Shown piece after piece: positions 1 to 8,573 of a stretch of 64,000 nt of DNA. The translations under genes were made by a program, and so were the position numbers. The stretch is from Yoonia sp035117555. GTDB taxonomy: Bacteria; Pseudomonadota; Alphaproteobacteria; Rhodobacterales; Rhodobacteraceae. The stretch's first letter is position 1. Each line of letters starts with the position of its first letter. The notes below the pieces were generated by a model. It saw only the letters and a list, made by a program, of their open reading frames with translations, did no database searches and was not told the origin of the DNA. Location: positions 296,768-360,767 of the forward strand of contig NZ_JAYKPK010000004.1 of the NCBI RefSeq assembly GCF_035117555.1, written 5' to 3'.

Positions 1-1
1 C

Positions 2-511
2 TTTGCGCGGCGCGCCGCAGCGCATGACCCAGATGCTGCCACCGCAGGCTATCTGAGCGAAGTTCTTGCCGGGTATCGCGGTGTGCCGCTGGCAGGCTAT
101 CTGCCGATGCGCACCGAAATCGACCCGCGCCCCGCCATGGCCGAGGCTGCGGCACATGCCCCGGTCGGTGTGCCGGTGATCATCCGCAAAGCAGCACCGC
201 TGCAATTCCGCCAGTGGGAACCTGATTGCGCGCTGATCCCCGGCGCTTTCGGCGCGGATATCCCCGCTTCGGGCGATTGGATGATCCCGCAGATCCTGAT
301 CGTGCCTTTGGTGGCCTTTACGCGCAAAGGCGGACGGCTCGGGTATGGCGGCGGCTTTTACGACCGCACGCTCGACCAATTGCGCAGCGCTGGCCCGGTC
401 ATGGCTATCGGCTTTGCCTATGCCGCGCAGGAAGACCCCGATCTGCCGCTGGATTCCACCGACCAGCCACTTGACCTGATCGTGACAGAACAGGGGATAA
501 TCACCCCCTGA
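2..511 (+). CDS. 5-formyltetrahydrofolate cyclo-ligase, 5' end cut by window edge
   Basis: ATP-dependent conversion of 5-formyl-THF to 5,10-methenyl-THF in cytosolic one-carbon metabolism. The open frame runs from base 2, so the N-terminus lies outside the window. The first visible residues (FARRAAAHDP) and PLAGYLPMRTEIDP fit the family N-terminal half. The diagnostic C-terminal motif GGRLGYGGGFYDRTL lies at about 332-376. About 169 residues are visible and the usual family length is 180-200, so only a short N-terminal piece is missing. It is convergent with the downstream yebC. Confidence 0.93.
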   Translation, partial: FARRAAAHDPDAATAGYLSEVLAGYRGVPLAGYLPMRTEIDPRPAMAEAAAHAPVGVPVIIRKAAPLQFRQWEPDCALIPGAFGADIPASGDWMIPQILIVPLVAFTRKGGRLGYGGGFYDRTLDQLRSAGPVMAIGFAYAAQEDPDLPLDSTDQPLDLIVTEQGIITP

Positions 512-525
512 TGATCGCTTTGTTC

Positions 526-545
526 AAAATACTCCCGCCGGAGGC
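526..545 (+). repeat. dispersed intergenic element, copy 1
   Basis: AATACTCCCGCCGGAGGC with an A-rich 5' flank. The same core recurs at 5047-5067 (opposite strand), 10095-10113 and, degenerate, at 13771-13789, always between genes. The CTCC/GGAG arms form a small hairpin next to an A/T run, so it may act as a short terminator-like structure. Here it sits between two convergent genes. Confidence 0.7.
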
Positions 546-563
546 AAACGAGTCCTTCGGAAC

Positions 564-1313
564 TCAGCTCTCCGAAAACGCCGCCATCACCTCGTCGGAT
601 GCTTCGAAATTCGCCGTCACACGCTGCACATCGTCATCATCTTCCAGCGTATCGAGCAGCTTCATCAGCTTGGTCAGCCCTTCCAGATCGACCTCGGTGG
701 TCATATTGGGCTTCCAGATCAGCTTGGTTGAGATCGATTCACCCAAGGCCGGTTCCAGCGCATTGGACACTTCGGCCAGATCCACATCGGCGCAATAGAT
801 GACGTGGTTCTCCTCGTCGCTTTGCACATCCTCGGCACCGGCTTCAATCGCGGCCATCATCACCGTGTCGGCGTCAGCCACGGCAGCGGGATACACAATC
901 TCACCCTTGCGGTCGAACATGAAGGCGACGGAACCCGTCTCGCCCAGATTGCCACCGCTTTTGGTAAAGGTCGAGCGCACGGTCGATGCGGTGCGGTTGC
1001 GGTTATCGGTCATCGCCTCGACGATGACAGCAATGCCACCCGGCCCATACCCTTCATAACGGATTTCGTCGTAATTCTCGGCGTCGCCACCTTGCGATTT
1101 CTTGATCGCGCGGTCGATCACATCCTTGGGGCAAGAGTTCGATTTCGCCTCTTTCACCGCCAGCCGCAGGCGCGGATTCTTCTCGGGGTCAGGGTCGCCC
1201 ATCTTGGCGGCCACGGTGATTTCCTTGGCGAGTTTGGAAAACAGCTTGGAACGCAGCTTATCCTGCCGGCCCTTGCGGTGCTGGATATTCGCCCATTTGG
1301 AATGGCCCGCCAT
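564..1313 (-). CDS. yebC: YebC/PmpR family DNA-binding regulator
   Basis: A 249-residue protein of the YebC family, whose members act as DNA-binding regulators and, in some bacteria, help ribosomes through proline stretches. The N-terminus MAGHSKWANIQHRKGRQD is the family signature. It is followed by the conserved KLFSKLAKEI and NPRLRLAVKEAK segments and the central GYGPGGIAVIVEAMTDN motif (about residues 88-104). The length is typical. It is transcribed convergently with the cyclo-ligase and separated from the SLC13 gene by about 70 bp. Confidence 0.95.
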   Translation of the reverse strand: MAGHSKWANIQHRKGRQDKLRSKLFSKLAKEITVAAKMGDPDPEKNPRLRLAVKEAKSNSCPKDVIDRAIKKSQGGDAENYDEIRYEGYGPGGIAVIVEAMTDNRNRTASTVRSTFTKSGGNLGETGSVAFMFDRKGEIVYPAAVADADTVMMAAIEAGAEDVQSDEENHVIYCADVDLAEVSNALEPALGESISTKLIWKPNMTTEVDLEGLTKLMKLLDTLEDDDDVQRVTANFEASDEVMAAFSES

Positions 1314-1386
1314 CGGAAACCCCTGTCATATCTGGTTGTAAATCTGCGCCTCTATAAGACATGGCGTGGGGCAGGGGCAAGCCTGC

Positions 1387-3168
1387 TTACAACGGCCAGA
1401 TCAGCGGGATCACAAAGGCCACAATGGGCGCCAGCGTGATATTGAGCGGAATGCCAAAGCGCAGGAAATCGCTGAATTTATAGCCCCCCGGCCCGAAGAC
1501 CAGCGTATTGGTCTGATAGCCGATGGGGGTGGCGAAACTGGCACTGGCGGCGATCATCACCGCCACCACCAAAGGCCGCGGATCAACGCCAAGCGCTGTG
1601 GCAAGGCCGATGGCAATCGGCGTCATCACCACGGCGACAGCATTGTTGGACACCATTTCGGTCAGCAGAGAGCCCAGCGAATAGACCGCCAGCACCACCA
1701 GAAACGGAGGCAATGTCAGCATGAAGGGCGAGGCGGCCGTAGCGATCATCTCCACCGCGCCCGAGGATTCGAGCGCCGACCCGATCCCCAGCATCGCGAA
1801 GATCAGCGCGAGCAACCGCCCTTCGATAAAGGAAAACGCCTCATCCGCGTCGATACAGCCCGTCGTCAGAACGAGCGTCACGCCGATCATCGCCAGCATC
1901 AGGATGGGGGCGACATTCAGCGCCGCCAGCCCCACGATGGCCAAAAGCACGATGATCGCAACCGGCGCATGACCACGGCGATAAGCACGCTGCGACGGTG
2001 CGGAGACATCGCCAAGGTTCATATCCTCCGCCAGCCGCTGAATGTCAGCAGGCGCGCCTTCCAGCAGCAATGTATCCCCCACCCGCACGACCATATCATC
2101 AATCTGCTGGCTGATATTGCTGTCGCGCCGATGCACCGCCAAAGGATAGACCGCGTAACGCCGCCGCAGCCGCAAAGACCCCAGCCGCCGGTCGGCCATC
2201 TTGCAATTGGGGGTGATCAGCACCTCAACCGTCGTGGTTTCCACGGCAGAGATCTGGTCCACCCGGCGCAATTCCTTGGTGGCCTGCAGCGACAAAAGCT
2301 CGGTCATTTCCGTGCGCAGGATCACCCTGTCACCGATCTGCAAAACCACATTGGCCAGATCGCGGCGGAGCGAGACATCGCCGCGCACCACATCGATCAA
2401 CCGTACCCCGTCGCGTTTAAACAATTGCACGCCGGTGACTTCACGCCCAATCAGGTTGCTGTCGGGGGGGATCACGGCCTCGGAAAAGAACTTCTTCTTC
2501 GAGCGGTCCGACAGCATGCCCGCCATGCTTTGCCGGTCGGGCAGCAGGCGTGGCCCCGCAAAATACATATAGATAAAGGTCCAGCCGACGACGACCAGAC
2601 CCACCGGCATGATCTCCAAGATACCAAAGGGTTCCATCCCCGATGCCCGCGCGACACCGTCGACCAGCAGGTTGGTCGAGGTCCCGATCAGCGTCAGCGT
2701 GCCACCGACGATGGCGGCATAGCTCAGTGGGATCAGCAATTTGGACGCAGCAATGCCAAGGCTGCGCGACATCTGGATAAACACCGGGATCATCACGACG
2801 ACCAGCGGCGTGTTGTTCATAATCGCACTGGCAAAAGCCACGAAGAGCAACCCGCCACCGATGGCGCGCGCCGGGCTGATCTTGGCCTGCCGTTCCGCCA
2901 GCCGCGTCATTGCATCCAGCGCGCCGGTGCGCACCAAAGCGCCGACGATGATGAACATCGCCGCGATGGTCCACGGTGCGGGGTTAGAGAAGGCATCGAC
3001 CGCCGCCTGATAGGGCAGCACGCCGGTGATCAGCAGGATCGTGACGCCGGTCATCGCCACGACCTCGGTCGGGAAAGTTTCGCGCAGGAACAGCACGAAC
3101 ATGCCGACGACAACGATCAGCGTCAGCCAGGCCTCTTGCGGTTGCGTCAGGGCGAACAGATCACTCAT
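1387..3168 (-). CDS. SLC13-family anion/sodium symporter with two TrkA-C domains
   Basis: A 593-residue inner-membrane permease of the DASS/SLC13 (CitT/ArsB-like) superfamily. Two hydrophobic halves (about residues 10-205 and 400-590) flank two soluble RCK_C/TrkA-C domains (about 230-300 and 310-385). Substrate-site hairpin signatures are GTSTNLLVDG near 162 in the first half and SNNAVAVVMTP in the second. Members carrying TrkA-C insertions are often annotated as sulfate or dicarboxylate transporters. The substrate here is unresolved, and no neighbouring gene indicates it. Confidence 0.88.
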   Translation of the reverse strand: MSDLFALTQPQEAWLTLIVVVGMFVLFLRETFPTEVVAMTGVTILLITGVLPYQAAVDAFSNPAPWTIAAMFIIVGALVRTGALDAMTRLAERQAKISPARAIGGGLLFVAFASAIMNNTPLVVVMIPVFIQMSRSLGIAASKLLIPLSYAAIVGGTLTLIGTSTNLLVDGVARASGMEPFGILEIMPVGLVVVGWTFIYMYFAGPRLLPDRQSMAGMLSDRSKKKFFSEAVIPPDSNLIGREVTGVQLFKRDGVRLIDVVRGDVSLRRDLANVVLQIGDRVILRTEMTELLSLQATKELRRVDQISAVETTTVEVLITPNCKMADRRLGSLRLRRRYAVYPLAVHRRDSNISQQIDDMVVRVGDTLLLEGAPADIQRLAEDMNLGDVSAPSQRAYRRGHAPVAIIVLLAIVGLAALNVAPILMLAMIGVTLVLTTGCIDADEAFSFIEGRLLALIFAMLGIGSALESSGAVEMIATAASPFMLTLPPFLVVLAVYSLGSLLTEMVSNNAVAVVMTPIAIGLATALGVDPRPLVVAVMIAASASFATPIGYQTNTLVFGPGGYKFSDFLRFGIPLNITLAPIVAFVIPLIWPL

Positions 3169-3223
3169 GAATTGAACTCTTTACGATAACATAGACTTCG
3201 GCAAGCCGGAGTTGAAACCGCCG

Positions 3224-4039
3224 TCACGATGGCCCGCTGGCGGCCAACCTGCCGCCTTGACGCACCATTGCGACGCGCGTGGCCTTGCCGCTGCGGTCGT
3301 CGGTCTCAACGTAAAGACCCGACAGGGTCGCATCCGCAGCAGCAGGGGTGAAACGGTCTTTGGGCATGCCGGTGATGAAACGGCGCAAGGGTTCGACCTT
3401 ATCCATACCGATCACCGAATTATAATCGCCGCACATGCCTGCATCGGTCAAATACGCCGTGCCGGCGCCAAGGATCATCGCATCTGCTGTCGGCACATGG
3501 GTATGGGTGCCGACGACGATGCTGGCGCGCCCGTCGCAGAAATGCCCCATGGCCATTTTCTCGGATGTGGCTTCGCAATGCATATCGACCAGACTGGCCG
3601 CGATTTGCCCGCCCATCGGATATTGCCGTAACACCGCATCGATGGCCGAAAACGGATCATCGAAGGGCCGTTTCATGAATACCTGCCCCAGCACCTGCGC
3701 CACCAGTACCTTGCGTCCGCCGGGGGCGGTGAACACCCGTGCGCCGACGCCGGGGGCCGCTTTGGAGAAATTCAGCGGCCGGATAATCCTTGGTTCCTGT
3801 GCTGCATAGGTCAGCATATCTTTTTGATCGAAAGCATGATCACCAAGGGTGACAACATCGGCCCCCGCCTCGAACAGCAGTTTGGCATGTGGGGCAGACA
3901 ACCCCATGCCCGAGGTCGCATTTTCGCCATTCACCACGACGAAATCCAACCGCCATTCTGCCCGCAGGCGCGGCAGATGCGTTGTGATTGCGTTGCGGCC
4001 TGACCGGCCCATGACATCGCCAAGAAAGAGTATTTTCAT
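3224..4039 (-). CDS. TIGR00282-family metallophosphoesterase (YmdB-like)
   Basis: A 271-residue cytosolic phosphodiesterase-like protein. Metal-binding motifs in order: MKILFLGDVMGRSGR at the N-terminus, VVNGENATSGMG, TLGDHAFDQKD, VDMHCEATSEKMAMGHFCDG and VVGTHTHVPTAD. The ATG at 4039 was chosen because it begins exactly at the family's conserved first strand; an upstream extension in frame is unconserved. Relatives hydrolyse cyclic nucleotides or other phosphodiesters, but the physiological substrate is unknown. It is divergent from the DMT transporter gene. Confidence 0.92.
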   Translation of the reverse strand: MKILFLGDVMGRSGRNAITTHLPRLRAEWRLDFVVVNGENATSGMGLSAPHAKLLFEAGADVVTLGDHAFDQKDMLTYAAQEPRIIRPLNFSKAAPGVGARVFTAPGGRKVLVAQVLGQVFMKRPFDDPFSAIDAVLRQYPMGGQIAASLVDMHCEATSEKMAMGHFCDGRASIVVGTHTHVPTADAMILGAGTAYLTDAGMCGDYNSVIGMDKVEPLRRFITGMPKDRFTPAAADATLSGLYVETDDRSGKATRVAMVRQGGRLAASGPS

Positions 4040-4127
4040 CCTTCCTTGGTAAGCGTGGATCTGGGCGGGGGCCAGAGCGAAAATGTGGCTGGTCATTGTC
4101 CGACTTTGGTGGCAGCCAAGGACCATG

Positions 4128-5027
4128 ATGAATGCAAAGACAGCGCGCCCGGTCGCGGGCGTTTTGTGGATGGTCGTGACCGGCGCAATGTTTGTCGCCG
4201 TCACGGCAATCGTGAAACACGTGGGCGATGATGTGCCTGCATCGCAGGCGGCATTCCTGCGCTATGCTTTGGGGCTGGTCTTCCTCATCCCGATGATCCG
4301 GCCGATCATGGCCGCCCATCTGACACGCCGCCAGTTGCAGATGTTCGGGATCAGAGGCGTGGTGCATACGCTGGCCGTCATCCTGTGGTTCTTCGCCATG
4401 GCGCACCTGCCCTTGGCCGAGGTGACAGCGATGAATTATCTCTCGCCTGTCTATGTCTCCATCGGTGCGGCACTGTTCTTGGGGGAGAAATTGCCACCGC
4501 GCCGTCTCGCCGCGGTAGTGATCGCACTAATCGGAGCCGCGATCATCCTGCGCCCGGGGATGAAAGCGGTCGAGCCGGGGCATATCGCCATGCTGGGCAC
4601 CGCGGTGATGTTCGCGGTGGGCTATCTGCTGGCCAAGCAATTATCGGGCGAAGTGTCGGCGGCGGTCGTCGTGGGCATGCTGTCGATCACGGTGACGATC
4701 GGGCTGGCCCCCTTCGCCTATGCGGTCTGGGTGACGCCGACGCTCGGGCAACTGGGCTGGCTGTTTCTGGTCGCCTGTTTTGCGACAGCCGGACATTACA
4801 CAATGACATTGGCCTTTGCCGCCGCCCCACTGACCGTCACGCAACCAGTGACGTTTCTGCAACTGGTCTGGGCGGTATTGCTGGGCGCTGTCGTGTTCGG
4901 CGAGGCTGTCGATGGCTGGGTCGTCTTTGGCGGTCTGGTGATCATGGCCTCGGTCACATTCATCACCTGGCGCGAGGCTGTCGCGCGCCGGCAGGTGACG
5001 CCCGTGGTGACAGAAACCAAAGTGTAA
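4128..5027 (+). CDS. DMT-superfamily (EamA) transporter
   Basis: A 299-residue inner-membrane protein with about ten hydrophobic helices arranged as two EamA repeats. The first repeat contains RYALGLVFLIPMIRP and the second TAGHYTMTLAFAAAPLTVTQP. Start choice: an AAGGA at 4118-4122 is well spaced from the ATG at 4128 and too close to the ATG at 4125; the longer frame upstream is not family-like. The family exports metabolites or drugs, and the substrate cannot be inferred. Confidence 0.85.
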   Translation: MNAKTARPVAGVLWMVVTGAMFVAVTAIVKHVGDDVPASQAAFLRYALGLVFLIPMIRPIMAAHLTRRQLQMFGIRGVVHTLAVILWFFAMAHLPLAEVTAMNYLSPVYVSIGAALFLGEKLPPRRLAAVVIALIGAAIILRPGMKAVEPGHIAMLGTAVMFAVGYLLAKQLSGEVSAAVVVGMLSITVTIGLAPFAYAVWVTPTLGQLGWLFLVACFATAGHYTMTLAFAAAPLTVTQPVTFLQLVWAVLLGAVVFGEAVDGWVVFGGLVIMASVTFITWREAVARRQVTPVVTETKV

Positions 5028-5046
5028 GGAAGCGCCTCGCGGCGCT

Positions 5047-5067
5047 GCCTCCGGCGGGAGTATTTTT
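5047..5067 (-). repeat. dispersed intergenic element, copy 2 (inverted)
   Basis: GCCTCCGGCGGGAGTATTTT, the reverse complement of the copy at 526-545. It lies in the short gap between the convergent DMT transporter and choV. In this orientation the hairpin is followed by a T run, as in an intrinsic terminator for the transporter gene. Confidence 0.7.
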
Positions 5068-5088
5068 GGAAAAAAGAAGCGGGAAGAA

Positions 5089-6096
5089 TTAGGTCGGCGC
5101 GAGGCGCTTGATCAGCGAGCTTTGCGTGATCCGGCCGATAGGCTGACCATTTTCCGTGACGGATAAAGCGTGCGCGCCGATCTGTTGCAGGATCGCCTGC
5201 ACCGGCGTGTCCACGTCGATCTGATCGCCGTCGGCAGAGCCTGCGATCATCACATCACGCGCTGTCAGCACACCAAGCGGGTTCATATGGGCTACGAAAT
5301 CCGCGACATAGGGGTTGGCCGGATTGGTATAGATATCGCGCGGGGTGCCTGATTGCACAATTCGCCCGCCTTCCATGATGGCGATGCGGTTGCCGATCTT
5401 GAACGCCTCGTCAAGATCGTGGCTCACGAAAATGATTGTGCGCCCGCGCTGCTTTTGCAGATCGAGCAATTCGTCCTGCAATTTGCTGCGGATCAGCGGG
5501 TCGAGCGCGCTGAACGGCTCATCCATCAGCAGGATCGGCGCATCGGTGGCAAAGGCGCGCGCGAGGCCGACACGCTGCTGCATCCCGCCGGATAGTTCAC
5601 CGACCAGCGCATCGGCGCGTTCGGACAGGCCGACCATCGCCAGTTCCTGATCGACGCGGGCGTGCAGTTTGGCCTTGTCCAGCCCGGCCAGTTCCAGCCC
5701 CAGCCCAACGTTGTCGCGCACAGACCGCCAAGGCAGCAGGCCGAATTGCTGGAAGACCATAGAGACACATTCACGCCGCACCCGTCGCAAGTCACTGGCA
5801 CTGCATTGGCTGACGTTGCAGGTCCAATCGCCGTCAAAGATCCGCACCGCGCCGCGTGCCACGGGGTTCAGCCCGTTCACCGCGCGCAACAATGTCGATT
5901 TGCCCGACCCCGACAGCCCCATCAGCACAAGGATTTCACCTTGGGCCACATTCAGCGAACAATCATGCACCCCAAGCACCTGATCGGTGCGTTCAAGAAT
6001 CTCTTCCCGCGCCTGCCCTTCATCCATCAAGGGCAGGGCATCCTGCGGCCTTGACCCGAAAACGATACTCACATTGTCAAATTCGACGGCATTCAT
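5089..6096 (-). CDS. choV: choline/betaine ABC transporter ATP-binding subunit
   Basis: A 335-residue ATPase energising choline import (ChoXWV/ProV family). Walker A GLSGSGKST is at residues 60-68, followed by the Q-loop segment VFQQFGLLPWRSV, the signature LSGGMQQRVGLARA, Walker B ILLMDEPFSALDPL and the H-loop VSHDLDEA. A C-terminal CBS-like region begins near LGVLTARDVM, typical of osmoprotectant ATPases. It overlaps choW by 4 nt (ATGA) and is the last gene of choX-choW-choV. Confidence 0.94.
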   Translation of the reverse strand: MNAVEFDNVSIVFGSRPQDALPLMDEGQAREEILERTDQVLGVHDCSLNVAQGEILVLMGLSGSGKSTLLRAVNGLNPVARGAVRIFDGDWTCNVSQCSASDLRRVRRECVSMVFQQFGLLPWRSVRDNVGLGLELAGLDKAKLHARVDQELAMVGLSERADALVGELSGGMQQRVGLARAFATDAPILLMDEPFSALDPLIRSKLQDELLDLQKQRGRTIIFVSHDLDEAFKIGNRIAIMEGGRIVQSGTPRDIYTNPANPYVADFVAHMNPLGVLTARDVMIAGSADGDQIDVDTPVQAILQQIGAHALSVTENGQPIGRITQSSLIKRLAPT

Positions 6097-6926
6097 TTGC
6101 GTGTCACCCGCAGCATCCGGTCGAGCATGATCGCCACGACCACGATGACAAAACCCGATTCGAACCCAAGCGACGTGTTCACCGTATTCAGCGCCCTTAT
6201 CACCGGCACGCCCAGCCCGCTGGCACCCACCAGTGCGGCAATCACCACCATCGACAGCGACAGCATGATCGTCTGGTTCAGCCCGGCCATGATCTGGGGG
6301 AGGGCCGAAGGCAGTTCAACTTTGAATAAAATCTGACGTTTTGTCGCGCCAAAGGCCTGCGCCGCTTCCAACAGGGCAGTCGGCGTCGAGGCCACACCCA
6401 GATAGGTCAGCCGGATCGGCGCGGGCAAAACAAAGATCACCGTGGCGATCAGACCGGGCACCATGCCGATGCCGAAAAACACGATCGCCGGGATCAGATA
6501 GACGAAGGTCGGCAGCGTCTGCATCAGATCCAGCACCGGCACCATCGCGCGGTACAGCCGCGGCCGGTGCGCGGCGGCAATCCCCACTGGCACCCCGACC
6601 CCCATGCAGACCACACAGGCCGACAGGACCAGCGTCAGCGATTGCATCGTCTCGCGCCAATAGCCTTGGTTCAGGATGAACATGAACCCCAGAACGACGA
6701 ACAGCGCCGTTTTCCAGTTGCGCTGCACGGCAAAGGTCAGGCCTGCGAAAACAGCGATCACCGCGAAAGGATGCGGCGTTTCCAGCGCCCAAAGGATCGC
6801 GTCGATCAACCATTCCATCGCGTCTGAAATCCGGTCGAACACAAACCCCAGATTGGCGTTCAGCCAGTCAAAGATCGTTTTCGCCCAAGGCCCGATGGGG
6901 ATTTTATTGTCGGTTAACCAATTCAC
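6093..6926 (-). CDS. choW: choline/betaine ABC transporter permease
   Basis: A 277-residue inner-membrane permease of the ProW/ChoW type. The N-terminal half carries several transmembrane segments. The coupling-helix (EAA-type) region reads EAAQAFGATKRQILFKVELP near residues 190-210 and contacts the ATPase. It sits between the binding protein and the ATPase genes and overlaps choV by 4 nt, so coupled translation is likely. Confidence 0.94.
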   Translation of the reverse strand: MNWLTDNKIPIGPWAKTIFDWLNANLGFVFDRISDAMEWLIDAILWALETPHPFAVIAVFAGLTFAVQRNWKTALFVVLGFMFILNQGYWRETMQSLTLVLSACVVCMGVGVPVGIAAAHRPRLYRAMVPVLDLMQTLPTFVYLIPAIVFFGIGMVPGLIATVIFVLPAPIRLTYLGVASTPTALLEAAQAFGATKRQILFKVELPSALPQIMAGLNQTIMLSLSMVVIAALVGASGLGVPVIRALNTVNTSLGFESGFVIVVVAIMLDRMLRVTRK

Positions 6927-6979
6927 ACCAAATCCTTTGCCGTCGCAGGATCAGGCCCGCAGGCCTGACCCGTTGTTTT

Positions 6980-7903
6980 TTACAGGCCGAGTGCCGCGTT
7001 CACCGCTGCCATCGCATCGCCACCGTCACGTGTGGTCACGCCGTCCAGCCAGCCCGCCAGAATCTCAGGATTGGCGCTTAGCCATGTGGTCGCGGCTTCG
7101 GACGGGTCAGTGCCGTCGTTCAGGATCGCGCCCATGATCTCGTTTTCCATCTCCAGCGTGAATTCCAGATTGGTCAGCAATTGCCCGACATTGGGGCATT
7201 CTTCGACATAACCGGCACGGGTATTGGTCAGCACCGTCGCACCGCCAAGGTTTGGCCCGAACCAATCATCGCCGCCTTCCAGATATTCCATATCGAAATT
7301 GGCGTTCATCGGATGCGGTTCCCAGCCAAGAAAGACGATGGGTTCATCCCGGCCCGACGCCCGGTCCACCTGCGCCAGCATGCCCTGTTCAGAGCTTTCC
7401 AGCACTTCGAAACCGGACAGGCCGAATGCATCCGCTTCAATCATATCGAGGATCAGGCGGTTGCCGTCATTGCCCGGCTCGATCCCGTAAATGCGGTTAT
7501 CCAAAGCATCGGCATGGGCAACGATATCGTCAAAACTGTCGATCCCCAGATCCGCCGCAGTCCGGTTCACGGCGAGCGTATATTTCGCCCCTTCCAGATT
7601 GGTGCGCACGGTATCGACAGTTCCTGCCTCGCGGTAGGGCGCGATATCGGCCTCCATCGTGGGCATCCAATTGCCAAGGAAGACATCGACGTCACCTTCT
7701 GCAAGCGAGATATAGGTCACCGGCACCGACAGGATCGTCGTTTCGGTTTCGTATCCCAGCGCCTCTAACACCACGGTCGTGGCGGCGGTGGTGGCGGTGA
7801 TATCGGTCCAGCCGACATCGGAAAAGGTGATGCTGTCACAATTGGCAAAGGCCGGTGCTGCCGCGACGATCGCCAGCGCCGACAGGCTTGTTGTCAGTTT
7901 CAT
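6980..7903 (-). CDS. choX: periplasmic choline-binding protein
   Basis: A 307-residue substrate-binding protein of the ChoX/OpuAC type. The ATG at 7903 follows an AGGGGAG ribosome site and opens a clean signal peptide (KLTTSLSALAIVAAAPAFA). The mature part has family segments such as VGWTDITATTAATTVVLEALGY, shown here only in part, and GDVDVFLGNWMPTMEADIAP. Aromatic-cage candidates are Trp residues in LGNWMP and FLGWEPHPMN. It is the first gene of choXWV, divergent from betI across a BetI-type operator. Confidence 0.94.
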   Translation of the reverse strand: MKLTTSLSALAIVAAAPAFANCDSITFSDVGWTDITATTAATTVVLEALGYETETTILSVPVTYISLAEGDVDVFLGNWMPTMEADIAPYREAGTVDTVRTNLEGAKYTLAVNRTAADLGIDSFDDIVAHADALDNRIYGIEPGNDGNRLILDMIEADAFGLSGFEVLESSEQGMLAQVDRASGRDEPIVFLGWEPHPMNANFDMEYLEGGDDWFGPNLGGATVLTNTRAGYVEECPNVGQLLTNLEFTLEMENEIMGAILNDGTDPSEAATTWLSANPEILAGWLDGVTTRDGGDAMAAVNAALGL

Positions 7904-7928
7904 AGTAAACTCCCCTTGAGGTTTTTTC

Positions 7929-7948
7929 TTGATTGACGAGTCAATAAA
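7929..7948. promoter_or_regulatory. BetI-type operator between choX and betI
   Basis: TTGATTGACGAGTCAATAAA contains the perfect inverted repeat ATTGAC-GA-GTCAAT (7932-7945). It lies in the 85-bp divergent spacer, 26 bp from the choX start and 41 bp from betI. BetI repressors bind palindromes of this type and are released by choline. One site would control both uptake and oxidation arms. The assignment rests on position and symmetry. Confidence 0.75.
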
Positions 7949-7988
7949 GAACAATTTAGGTGTCGGTTGCAACCCGAAAGAGGAATGA

Positions 7989-8573
7989 ATGCCCAAGGTC
8001 GGAATGGAACCCATCCGTCGCGCTGCCCTCCTGCAGGCTACGATTGACGAAATCGGGGCCGTGGGCAACCTTGATGTGACGGTCAGCGCGATTGCGAAAC
8101 GCGCCGGCATGTCCTCGGCACTGGCGCATCATTACTTTGGCGGCAAAGATCAGATCTTTCTGGCCGCGATGCGGCATATCCTGCGGGTTTATGGCGATGA
8201 GGTGCGTGTCGCCCTGCGCGCCGCCATTGGCCCCCATGCGCGGCTGGAGGCCGTGATCCGCGCCGGTTTCAGTTCCACTAATTTCCAGCCAGAGGTGATC
8301 GCCGCCTGGCTCAATTTCTACGTGTTGGCGCAACGGTCACAGGACGCCCACCGCCTGCTGCGGGTCTATCAGCGGCGCTTGCACAGCAACCTGCTGCATG
8401 ACCTGCGCCCGCTGATCGGCGCGCGGGCCGAAGATGCGGCGGTGCGGATCGCCGGTCTGATCGACGGGATCTATCTGCGGCAAGGGCTGGCGCGCGACAG
8501 CGCCGGGCAGGGCCGCGCGAATGATCAGGTGCTGGCTTTGCTGGCGATGGAACTGAAAGGGGCAGCGCAATGA
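7989..8573 (+). CDS. betI: choline-responsive TetR-family repressor
   Basis: A 194-residue TetR-family regulator. The N-terminal helix-turn-helix spans about residues 8-55 (DVTVSAIAKRAGMSSALAHHYFGGKDQIF), shown as a family pattern with the YFGGK turn. The C-terminal ligand domain contains FSSTNFQPEVIAAWLNFY, matching BetI proteins. It is the first gene of betI-betC-betB-betA, overlaps betC by 4 nt and sits beside the palindromic operator, so autoregulation is expected. Confidence 0.93.
   Translation: MPKVGMEPIRRAALLQATIDEIGAVGNLDVTVSAIAKRAGMSSALAHHYFGGKDQIFLAAMRHILRVYGDEVRVALRAAIGPHARLEAVIRAGFSSTNFQPEVIAAWLNFYVLAQRSQDAHRLLRVYQRRLHSNLLHDLRPLIGARAEDAAVRIAGLIDGIYLRQGLARDSAGQGRANDQVLALLAMELKGAAQ

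Noticed and set aside
1366..3189. A 607-codon open frame on the plus strand opposite the SLC13 gene
   Set aside because: It is His/Arg/Gln-rich low-information sequence expected from the antisense of a GC-rich gene, while the minus strand carries a full membrane-protein family signature.
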